Made by a program: the position numbers and the translations under genes
The notes under the pieces: generated by a model
What the model was told of the DNA's origin: nothing
Database searches by the model: none
What the model saw: only the letters and a program-made list of their open reading frames with translations
DNA from: Sabethes cyaneus
Lineage: Eukaryota > Arthropoda > Insecta > Diptera > Culicidae
Reading direction: 5' to 3'
Length of the DNA: 64,000 nucleotides
Assembly: GCF_943734655.1 (NCBI RefSeq)
Contig: NC_071353.1
Coordinates: 138,669,907-138,733,906, forward strand
Part shown: in pieces, positions 1 to 11,511 of the stretch
How positions within the stretch are numbered: the first letter of the stretch is position 1
Layout: each line of letters starts with the position of its first letter

Positions 1-885
1 TTCCGGTCAGATCCTTACAATGCACAGTGGGGAATCGCTGGCCAGCAGCCAAAAAATGAAAGTTCATTTCGACTCTCCGTTGTATTTTTCCTGTGATTCT
101 ATACTATTGAAGTGTTCAAATCCAAAATTTTAGATCAATATGATAAAATTTGAATTTTCTATGAATCTTGAAAGTTTGCTATCTCAGTATGTTTTAGCGT
201 TTTTTGAAAAATAACCCAATATTTCAAAACATGTTAGAGGTCTAATGGTAGCTCGGATTTCAACGGCGTCTAAGGAAAAGTTCTTCAAAAAATAGTGCTG
301 AATAAAGCCCATTAATTGAGTATGCAGTAATTTTATCATAGTATGCCACAATTTTAATTTTCATTAAAAAAGTGCCATATTTTCGCGTAAAACACGCTTA
401 AAAGTTTTGAAGCCAAGGTTCGCCACTATTGACACTACCGGTAAAAGTTAGCGTAAAATATGAGCTTTCAAATGGATATAGTCTCATTTAGCGCAGAGTA
501 GCGCAGAGCACAAATGTTACGCTTGTAAGGCTACTATATCAGAATTCAACAATATAGACAAAATGCAAACACTCAAAGTAAACGGTGGATATCTTAATTA
601 TGGGATATCTCCTTTACATTGTTGGATAGGCTGCTTCGAATGTATGGTCCATATTGCATATTGACCAGATTTTAGAGGCTGGAGGAAATCTCGAGGATAC
701 AGCGATGGTAATGACGGAAATTCAGCTCGAAGATCTTATGCCAATCCTGGTATTAGTTCTGAAATCACGGGTATTGATATGACATTAATTAAAAGATTGA
801 GAAATTTTCTTACAGCAAGTTCTTGAACACATTATTTCAGAAAAATTCGAAACTTATTGTTTGTATACCAAAAACCTTTACGTCG
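1..885. other. AT-rich intergenic DNA, nothing recognised
   Basis: No open frame of useful length, no terminal inverted repeats and no recognisable transposon protein are visible on either strand. It is probably old degraded repeat DNA. Confidence 0.5.
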
Positions 886-994
886 GGGTATTATAGTCCT
901 CATATAACACGTCCACTGCAATGCAAAGAATTTGAATTCGCGGTCCTAAATGAATCTAGACAACTATATTGCTGATAGGACGAATGACAGAAGA

Positions 995-1133
995 AGCAAA
1001 AAAATAAGTTTCTTTGTTTAATTATAGTCACTTTAACAACTCGGGTCATTCGTGACTTCTGCGGGGTTGGGAATTGAACCAGGGTCGTCGGTGTGAGAGG
1101 CGTGAATGCTAGCCACTGCACCGGTATTGACCC
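995..1133 (-). mobile_element. tRNA-derived SINE-like fragment
   Basis: On the minus strand a tRNA-like head is visible. A box-A-like TGGCTAGCATTC is followed about 25 nt later by a box-B-like GGTTCAATTCC, and then by a non-tRNA body. This is the internal pol III promoter layout of tRNA-derived SINEs. It does not fold into a complete functional tRNA, so I do not call a tRNA gene. Family not assigned. Confidence 0.5.
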
Positions 1134-1336
1134 TCACGAAAATAAGATTATGCCTTATAAGACAATATTTTACAAGCAAAAATAAGTGTGAAAAAACAAA
1201 TCGTGATAGAATTATTCGTCTTCTTATTTCTCCGGATAAAGCTTATAGCTTCTTCGAAACGGAAAAATGCATTTAGAAAAATCTTTCTGAGAACGCTATA
1301 TTACTATTAAAGACGAAACGTGAAACTAGTGATTCT

Positions 1337-1422
1337 GCAGAAGGAGAAGAAGAAGAAGAAGAAGAAGAAGAAGGAGAAGAAAAAGAAGAAGAAGAAGAAG
1401 ATGGAGATAAAGAAGATTAAGA
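1337..1422 (+). repeat. (GAA)n-rich purine microsatellite
   Basis: An imperfect run of GAA, GGA and AAA triplets of about 85 bp, all purine on the plus strand. Low-complexity DNA. Confidence 0.85.
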
Positions 1423-1740
1423 AAACTAATAAGGGGAAAAGTTTTGATTTTTGATTAATATTAACTTATATTGATTTTGTGTTGATTATTAAAGCTCATA
1501 CTTGCTTTGAATAGTTTTATATAATGTTTTATCCTACAAAAATTCATCTGCAATAGTTTTCCAAATGACCCTCATTTCTTATACGTCATTATACTTAAAA
1601 AATACTTGAAAAATAGTTGAAAATTCTCCCTAACACAAAAAATATACGTTCTAATGCAAAATAAACCTGAAATTTGGGCTCAGCACCCCAAAATTACTTA
1701 AGAACCACATATTATCCTTAATTTAAAGAGATTTTTTTGC

Positions 1741-2150
1741 TTGGCCAGCGTTTGTATGGAGTCGCCCCACTGTGCAATGATCCGGGGGATTGCTTCGTAC
1801 AGTCACTCGCTCCCTGCTTTTAAAAGTATTAGAAATCGCGGTACCGTCCTTCTCTGCAGCTCTACCGTTTTTAGCTCACTGATTGTCTTTTCAACCTCTT
1901 CATGTGCTGGGGCCTTAATCGCGTAACGGCTACACCAGATTTTTCCAGCTATTCTCCGTGTTTGCTTCAAAAATCCACAGCCTCAGCAAGTGATTCTTCC
2001 GCCTGGTCGTTACCGCTATTTTGTCAGTAAACAGGTTGCCAGCATTATCATTGCACACCCGATTCGTGACGAATTTCCTGCTCCTCGCCGTTCTACGTCG
2101 TTGCTCGCGAAACACCCCACTGCCACACCTCTGCCTCTGTGAGCACATTT
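1741..2150 (-). pseudogene. LINE fragment, linker just upstream of reverse transcriptase
   Basis: Minus-strand translation in shifting frames contains NDNAGNLFTDKIAV, followed by a stretch resembling the EEVKxxISELKxGKAA segment found just before the reverse transcriptase of RTE-like non-LTR elements. Stops and frame changes show it is dead. The 8.7-9.1 kb fragment carries a homologous stretch, so at least two copies of this family are present. No 5' or 3' end is visible. Confidence 0.6.
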
Positions 2151-2239
2151 CCTCGCGCTTATCCTGATCAAATTAATTTCAAAAGAATGAAATAATATCT
2201 TTTAGTGCAGATTATCTAATGAACACACCGTCTCCAAAG

Positions 2240-2525
2240 TATCACTAAGGCAGTCCACGAGACCTGGAGAAAACTCCAGTTTGCCCATGCCTGCTTCTCG
2301 CCTTCAACTGTTTTTTGGGTCTTCTCTAGGTTTCGTTGAAGATTACCTAATATTGCTCGATTGGTCCATAGTCTGGCATGTTTGAAGGGCTTTCGCCCTC
2401 AGGACACAATGTGTCGGTGGCCTTTGTTTCGTAATGATCGGTTGCCAAATCCAACCAAAACAGCATGGACTACTCGGGTGCTTCAGGAAAGGTAGCAGAC
2501 GTTCTTCCGGACATGCGTTTACATA
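2240..2525 (-). pseudogene. Tc1/mariner-like transposase remnant
   Basis: In broken frames the minus strand resembles RLLPFLK, then an FWxDLAT-like catalytic segment, then YGPIEQY, which matches the RPIExFWA block. This is the order seen in the catalytic core of Tc1/mariner transposases. The same family occurs on the plus strand at 37.6-38.0 kb. Several stops; no terminal repeats recognised. Confidence 0.5.
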
Positions 2526-2647
2526 AATTTCCTTTTTGACTATCCCGGCTGGTATGAAAATGACGCCAAACCAGCTATTTCCTAGCGAACTTCGACAGTT
2601 TTAAATGCTTGACAATGTACACGCCACCTTTATCAGAAGGGAAAGTA

Positions 2648-2925
2648 AAACTTAATATTTTTTGAAACGATGGTTTTACAATTGATGGAAGGACGGTAGG
2701 GGAAAGTAATGAAAATAATTAGCGTAGCTACCTATTACCCCCCCCCCCCCCCTTCCTTTCCACTTTTTCCCCTCCTTTCCCAAAAAATTTTCATTACTTT
2801 CCCCTACCGTCCCTCCATCAATTGTAAAACCATCGTTTCAAAAAATATTAATATTAATGCCTGACCGCATTTCATGGTCAAAGACTAAAACACGAGTTTG
2901 GTCAAAGTAAAACTTGTAAAACTTT
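2648..2925. repeat. Two SINE tails in inverted orientation with poly-C centre
   Basis: Bases 2655-2712 match the reverse complement of 2795-2852 (core GAAACGATGGTTTTACAATT). Between them lies a run of 15 C. The right half continues into a body containing CCTGACCGCATTTCA. The same body, in minus orientation, is the tail of the tRNA-headed SINE at 38.6-39.0 kb, with extra tail copies at 40.5 and 40.8 kb. The arrangement looks like two tails joined head to head. Confidence 0.6.
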
Positions 2926-3039
2926 CGGTTAGGAAGGCATATGAAACGAACTACGTCAGCATCGTCATGTACAGCTCCCGAGGTCGTGTTTTTGCTGTCA
3001 TATTTAGATAATCGTCAAAAGTCGGTGTACTTACTTTAT

Positions 3040-4330
3040 TCAGCCGAGAGCCGGGGTGGCTTTTGCCGTATCAAGAATTCCTCTCACTTGTACTCGGTCC
3101 TGTGCTACTCGTCGCCAATTCGTTGCGCATCTCGACACACGCAAGACGTCTTCAACCAGGTCGAGCCGAGTCGAGTTTTCGGATTTCACTACACAGTCGT
3201 CCGGCATCCTTGCGACGTGGCCGGCCCACCGTAGTCTCCCAACTTTCGCCAGGTGTACGATGGGAATCTCTCCAAGCAGTGCCTGTAGCTCGTGATTCAT
3301 ACGTCTCCGCCACTCTCCGCTTTCCGTTTGCACTCCGCCAAAAATAGTCCGCAACACTTTCGTTCAAAAACGGCAAGTGCACGTATGTCTTCCGTAAGCA
3401 AAGTTACTGTTTCAAGTCCGTAGAGGACTACCGGTCTTATTAGCGTTTGGCACATCGTCAGCTTTGTGCGATGGCGTATGCTCCCAGATCGAAACGTCTT
3501 GCGGAGAAAAGTAGGCTCGATTTCCAGCTTGAATGCGTCGTTGGATCTCCTTACTCGTATTATTGTCGGCGGTGACCAGTGATCCCAAATATACGAACTC
3601 ATCAACCACTTCCAGTTCATCGCCGTCAATAGTCACTGTCCGTTGGAGGTAAACGTTACTTTCTCGGGAGTCTCTTCCTACCATGTATTTAGTTTCCGAC
3701 GCATTAATTTGTAACCCTATCCTCCTAGCCTCAGTTTTTAGTCTCGCGTAGATTGCCTCCGCCGTCCCACAGTTTCTAGTAATGATGTCGAGGTCGTTTG
3801 CAAAAGCTAGGAGTTGGCTACTCTTGCTGAAGATCGTTCCCCTCGTTTCGATGCCCGCTCACCGGATCACACTTTCAAAAACGATATTGAATAACATACA
3901 GGACAGTCCATCCCCTTGCCGTAACCCTCTGCGCGATTCGAAAGGACTTGAGAGTGTCCCCGAAACGCGCACGAAACACATCACTCGTTCCAGAGTAGCT
4001 TTGATCAGCCGCGTCAGTTTGTCCGGAAAACCGTACTCGTGCATTATCTGCCATAGCTGTTCGCGTTCAACGGTATCGTATGCTGCTCTGAAATCCACGA
4101 AAATATGATGCGTGGGCACGTTGTACTCTCGACATTTCTGAAGGATTTGTCGGAGAGTAAAAATTTGGTCCGTAGTAGCACGGGCCCCCATAAAGCCCGC
4201 CTGATACTGCCCTACGAGATCTCTTGCTATTGGGGATAGACGACGCAAGAAAATCTGGGAGAGCACCTTGTAGGCGGCGTTTACTAGCGTTATGCCGGTA
4301 CGCTGTTGTCGTTTGTAGGTAGGCATTTTC
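3040..4330 (-). pseudogene. RTE-like non-LTR retrotransposon, 5'-truncated and frameshifted
   Basis: The minus strand encodes, across several frames, the reverse transcriptase from about RGITLVNAAYKVLSQ (near 4320), through YQAGFMGARATTDQIF, VDFRAAYDTV and SRRGLRQGDGLSC. It continues through EVVDEFVYLGSLVTADNN and TIFGGVQTE to the C-terminal RRMNHEL and LRWAGHVARMP blocks near 3040. That order is typical of RTE-like LINEs in insects. At least three frame breaks exist and the endonuclease is missing. Pieces of the same family occur at 9.3-10.1, 61.0 and 61.8 kb. Confidence 0.8.
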
Positions 4331-4404
4331 ACGGTGCGCGAGTAAAATTTTGTATAGAAAGTAGCCCTGCTTACTTGGACGCTATTTTGATAACTGAAGC
4401 GCAA

Positions 4405-4770
4405 ATGTCAAAATCAAAATAAAGGCATCATTCTGTAGGTACGCACACATTTACAGAATGAGAGATATTCATGATATTCGATTGTACGATTGAAAATAAT
4501 GCGTCAAGTTCAACTAAATGTTGATCGTAACATCCTTTATATTGAATGCTTGTATGTTTTGGACAGGATTTTTGGCAAGTTGCGCCGTAAATAATTATAC
4601 ATAGAACATCCTTCATTATGGCACGTATACAGTTAAGTCGCGCTGCGATTATGATTATGTGATCTGTGGATTATGCGGTAAGTAATGCAGAGAACCTGAT
4701 TTATTGCAGGCTGTAAATAAATAGGTTTGAACAGCTGAGTAAACACGCTTGCTTAACAGTTTTGAGTTAA
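4405..4770. other. Intergenic spacer before sphingomyelinase A
   Basis: AT-rich DNA between the LINE fragment and the sphingomyelinase A promoter. No gene or repeat recognised. Confidence 0.4.
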
Positions 4771-4777
4771 CTCGAGC

Positions 4778-4815
4778 TATAAATAAATGCAATCAGTTCT
4801 CGGTAATTGCAGTTA
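4778..4815 (+). promoter_or_regulatory. Candidate core promoter of sphingomyelinase A
   Basis: TATAAATA at 4778-4785 is followed by initiator-like AATCAGTT (4791-4798) and TGCAGTTA (4808-4815). The second gives normal TATA-to-start spacing of about 33 nt. Either start leaves a 5' leader of about 35-50 nt before the ATG at 4845. Motif-based only. Confidence 0.4.
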
Positions 4816-4844
4816 AGGAAAATAGTTTAATCCGTTTGCTCGCA

Positions 4845-7022
4845 ATGCGTTTAATACTTTTGTTGTTAACATCTCTCTATATTCTTATTCAGGTGAAATG
4901 TGATTCTTCCAGTAAAGACAAAATGTGTGACATTAGTGAAATAGGTAAGAATAAGTAAAAAAGCAATATGCAGAAAGTAGACACAATCTTCTCGAATTCA
5001 AAGGTGAAGCGGAGAAGCTGTTCTTCGATGCTTTTCGAGTGAATTTCGACATCAATAAGATGTCACGAGATGCGGCTAGAATTGCTGGTTGCCTTGAAAG
5101 CAAAACCCTGAAATTAAATCCGATTCCTGGTTGTCTGAAGGTAAACTAGTACTTTTTTGTCACGTTTGTTGTGCAAAAGTTAATCACTCTGTCGTATTTG
5201 TAGCCCAAGTACTGTGCCGCGGTGCAATGTACACGTTGATAACCAGCTATAAATCCACATTGGCCAGCAAATCCTCTCAAGTGACGACAGAGACATTACG
5301 GAAAGTGGCTCAGGGACTTTGTATGGTGGCAAAGTTGGAGAATGAGTATTGCAAAAAACTTGTCGATATTTATTTGGTGAGTAATAATCACCAAACTAAA
5401 AACCCTTTTCATTTATAAGCTTCTTCCGTCCTTTTACGTAGCCTACGATAGCGCAAGTTCTTCAAAAGAACTGCAACATCACACCCAACCAGATATGTTC
5501 GATGGTATTTTCACCGATCCAATGTGTTGAGCAGCACTCCGCTGAATTGAGTCCAAAACCGGTGGTTCTTAGCGATCGACCGACTAAGCTACCGATAGCG
5601 AAGCATTCCTCGAATCTACCCCCAATTAAAATTCTTCACATCACTGATATTCATTATGATCCCGAGTACAAGCAAGGGGTCGAGTCCCTAGAAGTTGCGA
5701 AACGGTGCAAAAACACGTTCGGTTGTTGTAGAACTGCGCCGTCTGCTGGGGCAACGGAAAACTATTGGGGAAACTATCACTTTTGCGATACTCCAAAGCA
5801 TCTGCTCGAAACGACTCTCAAACAGATCGCTGCAAAACATCCGGATATCAACCTCATTTATTTGACGGGAGATCTCTTACGGCATCACATAACCGAGATC
5901 GACTTTGAGACCCTCAAACGAGATTCCAGCTATGTGCTGGATTTGTTCATAAGTACCTTCCGCAATGTACCGATCCTATTTGCGTACGGAAATCACGACA
6001 CGAATGTTTTCGGGGCATTTTCATCTGCGCTGGTGAACACAAAAGATGGCGGGCAAGCAAATGTTTACTCGTTCTACCAGCAATGGATAAAGGAGCTGTG
6101 GAACAATGGCAAACTAATTGATAACTTAAAAATACCACCCAAAACGGAAGGCTATTACACTGTGAAATTTACCGGCAAGTTTCGGGTCATTGTGCTAAAC
6201 AGCAACATAGCTTACATCTACAACTGGTGGATGCTGGTCGAACACTTCTACGCCGCCGAGCTGCAGTGGTTGCAAAATGTTCTCGCACGGGCAGAATCCA
6301 GACAGGAGAGGGTGCATATCCTATCGCATATTCCACCGAATCATCCGACGCTGTTGCATGGCTGGTCCCGCGAGTACCAGCGCATTGTGGAACGCTACAG
6401 TGGCACAATCGTCGCCCAATTCAATGGTCATTCGCATTTCGATGAGTTTGCGATGTTTTACGACTCTCGGGATCTCAGTAAGCCTATAAGTGTTGCTTGG
6501 AATGGGGGAGCTTTAACGCCTCATGTCTACAATAATCCAAACTATCACATTATCACACTGGATCCGAAGAATTTGGTGAGTTTTTTTCTATTACTACTAC
6601 TTATTGGTTAGTTGTTACTAGTACCAACGTTTCATTCGACATTTCAGGGCGTTTCACAGCTGGAAAGCTATTATCTGAACCTTGCGGAAGCCAATGAAAA
6701 CCCTCGCAGAGATCTGAACTGGAAATTGTTGTTCAACATGACAGACACGTACGGATTGGAAAATCTGTCTCTTGAAAGCTTAGACCGTTTCGTTCAGTGT
6801 TTGGCCGCTGATGAAAGTGTTTCACAGCAATACTGGGCCAACAAGGTTAAGAAAAGCCCACGCGTCAAGCGGCCACTGACGGCGGAATGTCGAGCAGCAT
6901 TAATTTGTGATATCGTAACTACCGATGTGCGTAATTCGAGCAAATGTGAAGAATTGGCAGGGAAATATCGGTCCGGATGGGGATCCGCGAATGTGAAACT
7001 TTGCCCGATGGATGGTATGTAG
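4845..7022 (+). CDS. Acid sphingomyelinase paralogue A (sphingomyelin phosphodiesterase 1-like)
   Basis: Predicted secreted or lysosomal metallophosphodiesterase that cleaves sphingomyelin to ceramide and phosphocholine. Exons inferred: 4845-4944, 4974-5140, 5215-5376, 5442-6575 and 6648-7022, about 645 codons. Residues 1-19 form a signal peptide (MRLILLLLTSLYILIQVKC). A saposin-type domain covers about residues 85-160. Metal ligands of the family are all present: D212 and H214 (DIHYD), D287 (TGD), N327 (GNHD), H439, and H473 and H475 (NGHSH). The usual GNHE is GNHD here. The start was chosen as the ATG opening the signal peptide. Odd point: intron 2 has no AG acceptor that keeps frame. The in-frame position that would also restore the saposin CxxC (5215) is preceded by TG instead of AG, so expression may be impaired. 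Paralogue B lies 7.8 kb downstream on the same strand and has fewer introns. Confidence 0.88.
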
Positions 7023-7265
7023 ATAGAAAAGAAGTAGAGGGCACAATGCGCGGTAGACACGTCAGACGTGGTATCATTGAACAGGAACAAAACGTTAATA
7101 TGCGAAAAGAATCTAATAATGTAGTATATATAGGAGTTTAATTTAACGATTGATTTGATACATTGGAACGGAAAAAAAAATCATGATCCTGTAGACCTCT
7201 TACAACATACTTACACTTTGTTGTTTGAATATCAAACATTCATCCTTTTGAATCAGAGGCTTTTG

Positions 7266-7271
7266 AATAAA
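7266..7271 (+). terminator. Possible poly(A) signal of sphingomyelinase A
   Basis: AATAAA about 245 nt after the stop codon. It is the first canonical hexamer downstream, but it lies next to LINE debris, so the assignment is weak. Confidence 0.3.
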
Positions 7272-7299
7272 AGAAAGACGCAAATTTGGCATGGTTCTG

Positions 7300-9169
7300 G
7301 GGTGATATCGGTGTCGTGTGGGCTCACTCTTACTAGAATTCGCTGGGTCATCCACTGTATTGGTACCGCTCGGCCTTGGAGTTCCCAGATTGGCAAGACC
7401 CATACTATGCTTTGCTTGCTATAGTGGCGACAGCCCGTTATCGATTCTACGCCGAACGAATTATGGCCCTCCAGTACTGTCGATCCTGAAACGACGTTCT
7501 CCAATCCCTTCGCATACCAGCTAAACGTGCATCGTCCATGACAGCGCATATTCATCGGGTGTAGGATTTGCCCCGAAGTATACGGGCTCTTCCTGGTTCT
7601 CTGCTGGAAATAGTATTGGCTTCACTTTCGTCAGGCATTCTTTCCCACGTGCCCAGCCCACCGCAGCCTGCCACATTGTACTACCTTTACTAAATCAGCA
7701 TATGTGTATATTTGATACAGCCCGTTATTCATGCGTCTGCGCAACACTCCGTTTTCCATTTTGCCAACAAGTATTAATCGTAGAATTTTACGCTCAAAAA
7801 CCCCACACACTCGCCGGTCAGCTTCCTTTAGCGTCTATGCTTCATGTCCGTAAAGGATCACCGGGAGGATTAGTGTTCTGTAGAGGGCCAGTTTTATGCG
7901 AATTTCCAAACTACGGGACTTCAGCTGGCTTCTCAATCCGTAGAGAGCCCAATTTGCGGCTGCAATTCGTCGATCCACTTCGCGGTTTACATCGTTGTCA
8001 CATGTCACGAGCATACCAAGGTATATGAATTCCACAACTATTTCATATCGTTCCCCTTCCAGCTCCACCTTGGCATCAACACCGTTTGGACTCCAACGTT
8101 CCCTTCCAGCAACCATGTACTTCGTTTTGGCGGTATTAATGGTAAGTCCCAATCTGGTTGCTTCCCATTAAAAAGATTTCTTCCACTGCTTTACAGTCGA
8201 TTCCACGTTCGACGTCATTCGCAAAACCAAGAAGCATGTGAGATTTCGTGGTGATAGTCCCGTTCATTTCACGTTTGTTCTTCGTATTGCATCTTCCAAG
8301 GCAATGTTGAATTGCTTCAGTCCATCCAACGTCTCGAAAGCAACTATGGTCTCTCCCGCTATTCTGACGCATGATATTGACCCCTTCAGCGTTGCACGAG
8401 TCAGCTTAATTAGTTTCATCGGAAAACTGTGTTCTAGCATTATCTATCACAACTCATTTCGTTTGACTGAACCGTACGCCGCCTTAAAGTCCACAAACAG
8501 GTGATAAGTCGGTAAGTAATACTACCGGAACTTGTCTTGTAACAGGATAAACATCTAATCCGTAGTGACATGACCCTTACGATGACCAGCTTGATACTCG
8601 CCGACGAAGGACTCTGCTAACGGTCTCAGTCTACAGAATAGGATACGGGAGAGCACCTTATAGGCAGAATACCTTGATAGATTTTACACTCGAGTCAATG
8701 GCCTCTTTAAAAATAAGGAACATGAGGCTCCTCCGGCATATGTTCTTCCCCCAGATCCCGACAATGATCCGGTGGATTAGAAGTTCAGCTGGGATACCAT
8801 CCTTCTCAGCAGCCTTACCTTTTTTCAGCTCACTGAAAACTAGTGGCCATTGCTAATAATTCTTATCCTGTTTCTGCTGATTTTCCTTTAAATCAACAGC
8901 GTCTGGAAGTGCTCCTTTTACCTGGCTGCTACCGCCGTTTTGACAGTAAGGAGGTTGCCAGCACTATCATTGTACATCACAGGCATGGCCAAACTCCTGC
9001 AGCTCCACGTGCTTCTTGTACTCGCTTATTTACAGACGATGGGTTCTTTTTTTGCAGCTCTAGTCTCTTTATGGCATTCTGTGTTCTATCGTGCCTACCA
9101 CATCTCTAACAGTTGCTTCAAATGGAAGTTCCTCCACAGCTCACTTATATCTTGTTCTCTTTCTTCGTA
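7300..9169 (-). pseudogene. RTE-like LINE remnant, second family
   Basis: Read on the minus strand from 9169 downwards, broken frames give the pre-RT linker (near 9000), a KGKAAxKDGIPAELL-like segment (near 8800) and the RT start near 8680. Next come a DFKAAY-like active-site region (near 8490), LLGFANDVE (the degraded YADD equivalent, near 8230), GLTINTAKTKYMVAG and FIYLGMLVTCDNDVNREV (8050-8150). The LILPVILYGHE and C-terminal blocks follow towards 7300. Stops and frameshifts throughout. Its upstream end is cut by the hAT-type insertion at 9178. Confidence 0.7.
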
Positions 9170-9177
9170 CTAATCTG

Positions 9178-10313
9178 CATTGGCGTAGCTAGGAAAATTC
9201 CCTGGAGGGGGCCTAGGGGGTGCCTACAAACAATTTTTGATCATGATCTTGTTTCTCTGGCTGTCATCGAAAGCACAAGGTTTTGTAGAGAAATACCAGG
9301 CGGGCTTGATAAGGGTCCGCGCAATTACCAGAAACGTCGGAAGTACAACCTGTCCGCGCGTCACATCTTTATTGATTTTAAAGCAACATACGATACAGTC
9401 GATCGAGACCGGCTATGGCAGATAATGCACGAACACGGTTTTCCGAATAAACTGACGCAACTGTGCAGACCTACATTGGAGAGAGTGTTGTGTTTCGTGT
9501 GCATCTCGGAGATACTTTCGAGTTACTTTGAGACGCGGCGAAAGTGGGACAAGGTGACGGCTTGTTTTGCATACTATTCAGCATCGCACTTGAAGGGGTG
9601 ATCCGACGAAATCGGAATCTAGGACGAGTGTTCTAAACATAAATGCGGCCAAGACCAAACACTCAATGGAAACAGACGCGTGCCTCTCGCGGACGGAAAC
9701 TGTTGATGACGACGAACTATAAGTGACAGATGGGTTCGTGTATTTGGGATTGCTGGTGCACACGGACAACAACACTAGTAAGGGGATCTAGTTACGCATT
9801 TAAGCGGGAAATTAGGCTTCCTTAGTCCTTCGCAAAACGCTACGCATACGCAATGTTCGAGCAGAAGGACGATATTTGGCGGAGTACAAACTGAAAGCGG
9901 AGAGCAACGGAGACGTATGAAAATCAGTAGGCTACAGTGCGACGAAAACAGTTCTCTTTAACAACTGCACCAGCATCAGGAACAGGGAGGCTCAACGTGC
10001 AAGATGGCTCGACCACGTTGAAAGTGATTTGCGACTTCTGTGACTAGGAAATTTGCGACGAGTGGCCCAAGATGTAGTTAAATGGAGACGAACTCTTGAA
10101 ACAGCATGAGCCGGAGTGGCTACTAAGCCACTGACGACGACGACAACTACGCTTTTGTGATGCCTAGTGAAAAATAAAATATCTACACAGCGGGAACATA
10201 TACACTGAGTTTTTTTTCCGGTTTCCAATTTCAATGAGGAAAATTTCTGGAGGGGCCTGCAGAATTCTGGAGGGGGCCTGGTACCCCAGGCACCCCCTCT
10301 AGCTACGCCAATG
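9178..10313. mobile_element. hAT-type non-autonomous element with perfect 8-bp target duplication
   Basis: Inverted ends CATTGGCGTAGCTAG (9178) and CTAGCTACGCCAATG (ending 10313) are followed inward by related G-rich/C-rich arms. The flanks are identical 8-mers, CTAATCTG at 9170-9177 and 10314-10321. An 8-bp duplication and a CAxTGGCGTAGC end fit the hAT superfamily. No hAT transposase is present. The interior is mostly a LINE fragment (9275-10135). Confidence 0.85.
9275..10135 (+). pseudogene. RTE-like LINE fragment carried inside the hAT-type element
   Basis: Plus-strand, frameshifted reverse transcriptase of the same family as 3.0-4.3 kb. It shows EKYQAGLIRVRAITRN, SARHIFIDFKATYDTVDRDR, an RR-KWDKVTACF remnant of the LRQGDG block, and the C-terminal region down to the 3' tail near 10135. 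The part between the two ends of the RT has been shortened. It lies wholly between the hAT-type termini, so it was either inserted into or captured by that element. Confidence 0.7.
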
Positions 10314-10321
10314 CTAATCTG

Positions 10322-11490
10322 TGATTCGTTCGTCGTTTCAGGTGCATTCCGGTGCCACGCCATCTGCCGTCAACCGCTGAATGTTGCAATGCAGCGTTCG
10401 ACAACTTTGTGCGAATCTTATATACGTCGAAATACTGGTTAGAGCCGTTATTTGGACCTCGAAAAGCCCGCATATCGATGACATCCAAAAAGTGTCAACC
10501 ATAGTGCGGATTCCAAACAATACAGCTTGTCTCGAAAAGCGAGCGAATCATGGAACAGTAAATAGTGTCTAACGTACATGAATTCTTTGTCGAATCTGAG
10601 GTTAGTTCCCAGCTGACGATAAGCTTTATTAACAATGTAGGTACTGTCTAAAAGACAGTTGGCTGTCCAATAAATAGAACGCTGAGATCCATAACAGTAT
10701 CACTGCGGGTAATGTACCGTTTATGCGATAGTTCAAAACAAATCACTGTTTTTCTATGACAAAAACTAAGGGCATTTTTGAATTCCTGTGAATTTTATGA
10801 AAACAGTGCTGATTGACATCCTGTTAGAGGTGGACCATACCGCAAACAAATCAATCAATTTTTGAAGTGTTGAGCAATCATTGGCGGACTTCATTGGCAG
10901 ATAAATTTTCATATAATCCACATAGCACAACCTTGTTCTAGACAGCAGCATCGTTGACAAATAGTGAAAACAGCAAAGGTCACAAAATGCTCCCGAGAGG
11001 TACTCCGTAATGGTTCTAAAATCACCTTGATTGAGAAGAACGGAATTAAAAGGCAATTTTGCGTTCGCGACGACAAGAGCTTAGCCAAGAAAGCATACTG
11101 GATAAAGCTTAAAGAATTGTTGTTCGACTCGATCAAATGCTGCTTTCAAATCAATATAAATGGCATCGACGTTAATGTGTCCTGCTGTTAGATCAACGAT
11201 GACGCCTTATGGTAGAACAAACACACCGGCTTTAGGGGTTTGCCGTTCCCGTTGTAAATGCGAAAACAACTATATCCCTCCGCAGCATCAATCGCCGTAC
11301 TGCCGAAACCATTATTGTCGCTGTTCAAAACAAGTTCAATTAAGTATCAAAAATCTGTAGTGAATTAATTGTTATTCAACCTTGTCTCTGTAAGCACAAT
11401 GGCGTCGCAGTTATAATCAGAAGATATCAGAAAAGTGTGGTCAAATTTGGTCATCAAGCCTCTTACATTCTAATAATAAAACCCGATTTA
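10322..11490 (-). pseudogene. Jockey-like LINE remnant (endonuclease plus reverse transcriptase)
   Basis: The minus strand near 11480-11200 reads like the N-terminal endonuclease of Jockey-type elements (a YYQNVRGL-like start, then CDAIVLTETRL). From about 11170 it reads as RT: IYIDLKAAFDRV, a GxFxxPLLFLLFVND-like part and YVDYMKIYLPMKSANDCSTLQKLIDLFAVWSTSNRMSI in short blocks. It then continues into a VVWNPxY-like tail near 10500. Much of the middle is deleted and frames shift. Its downstream end is truncated at the hAT-type insertion site. Confidence 0.65.
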
Positions 11491-11511
11491 ATCCACCTAT
11501 TGGTGAAAGGA

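Noticed and set aside
1040..1133. A tRNA gene
   Set aside because: Box A and B similarity only; no complete cloverleaf or acceptor pairing seen, so it is treated as SINE-like.
5141..5203. Ordinary GT-AG intron 2 for sphingomyelinase A
   Set aside because: Gives a frame that hits TGA 11 codons later (5237-5239) and loses the saposin homology.
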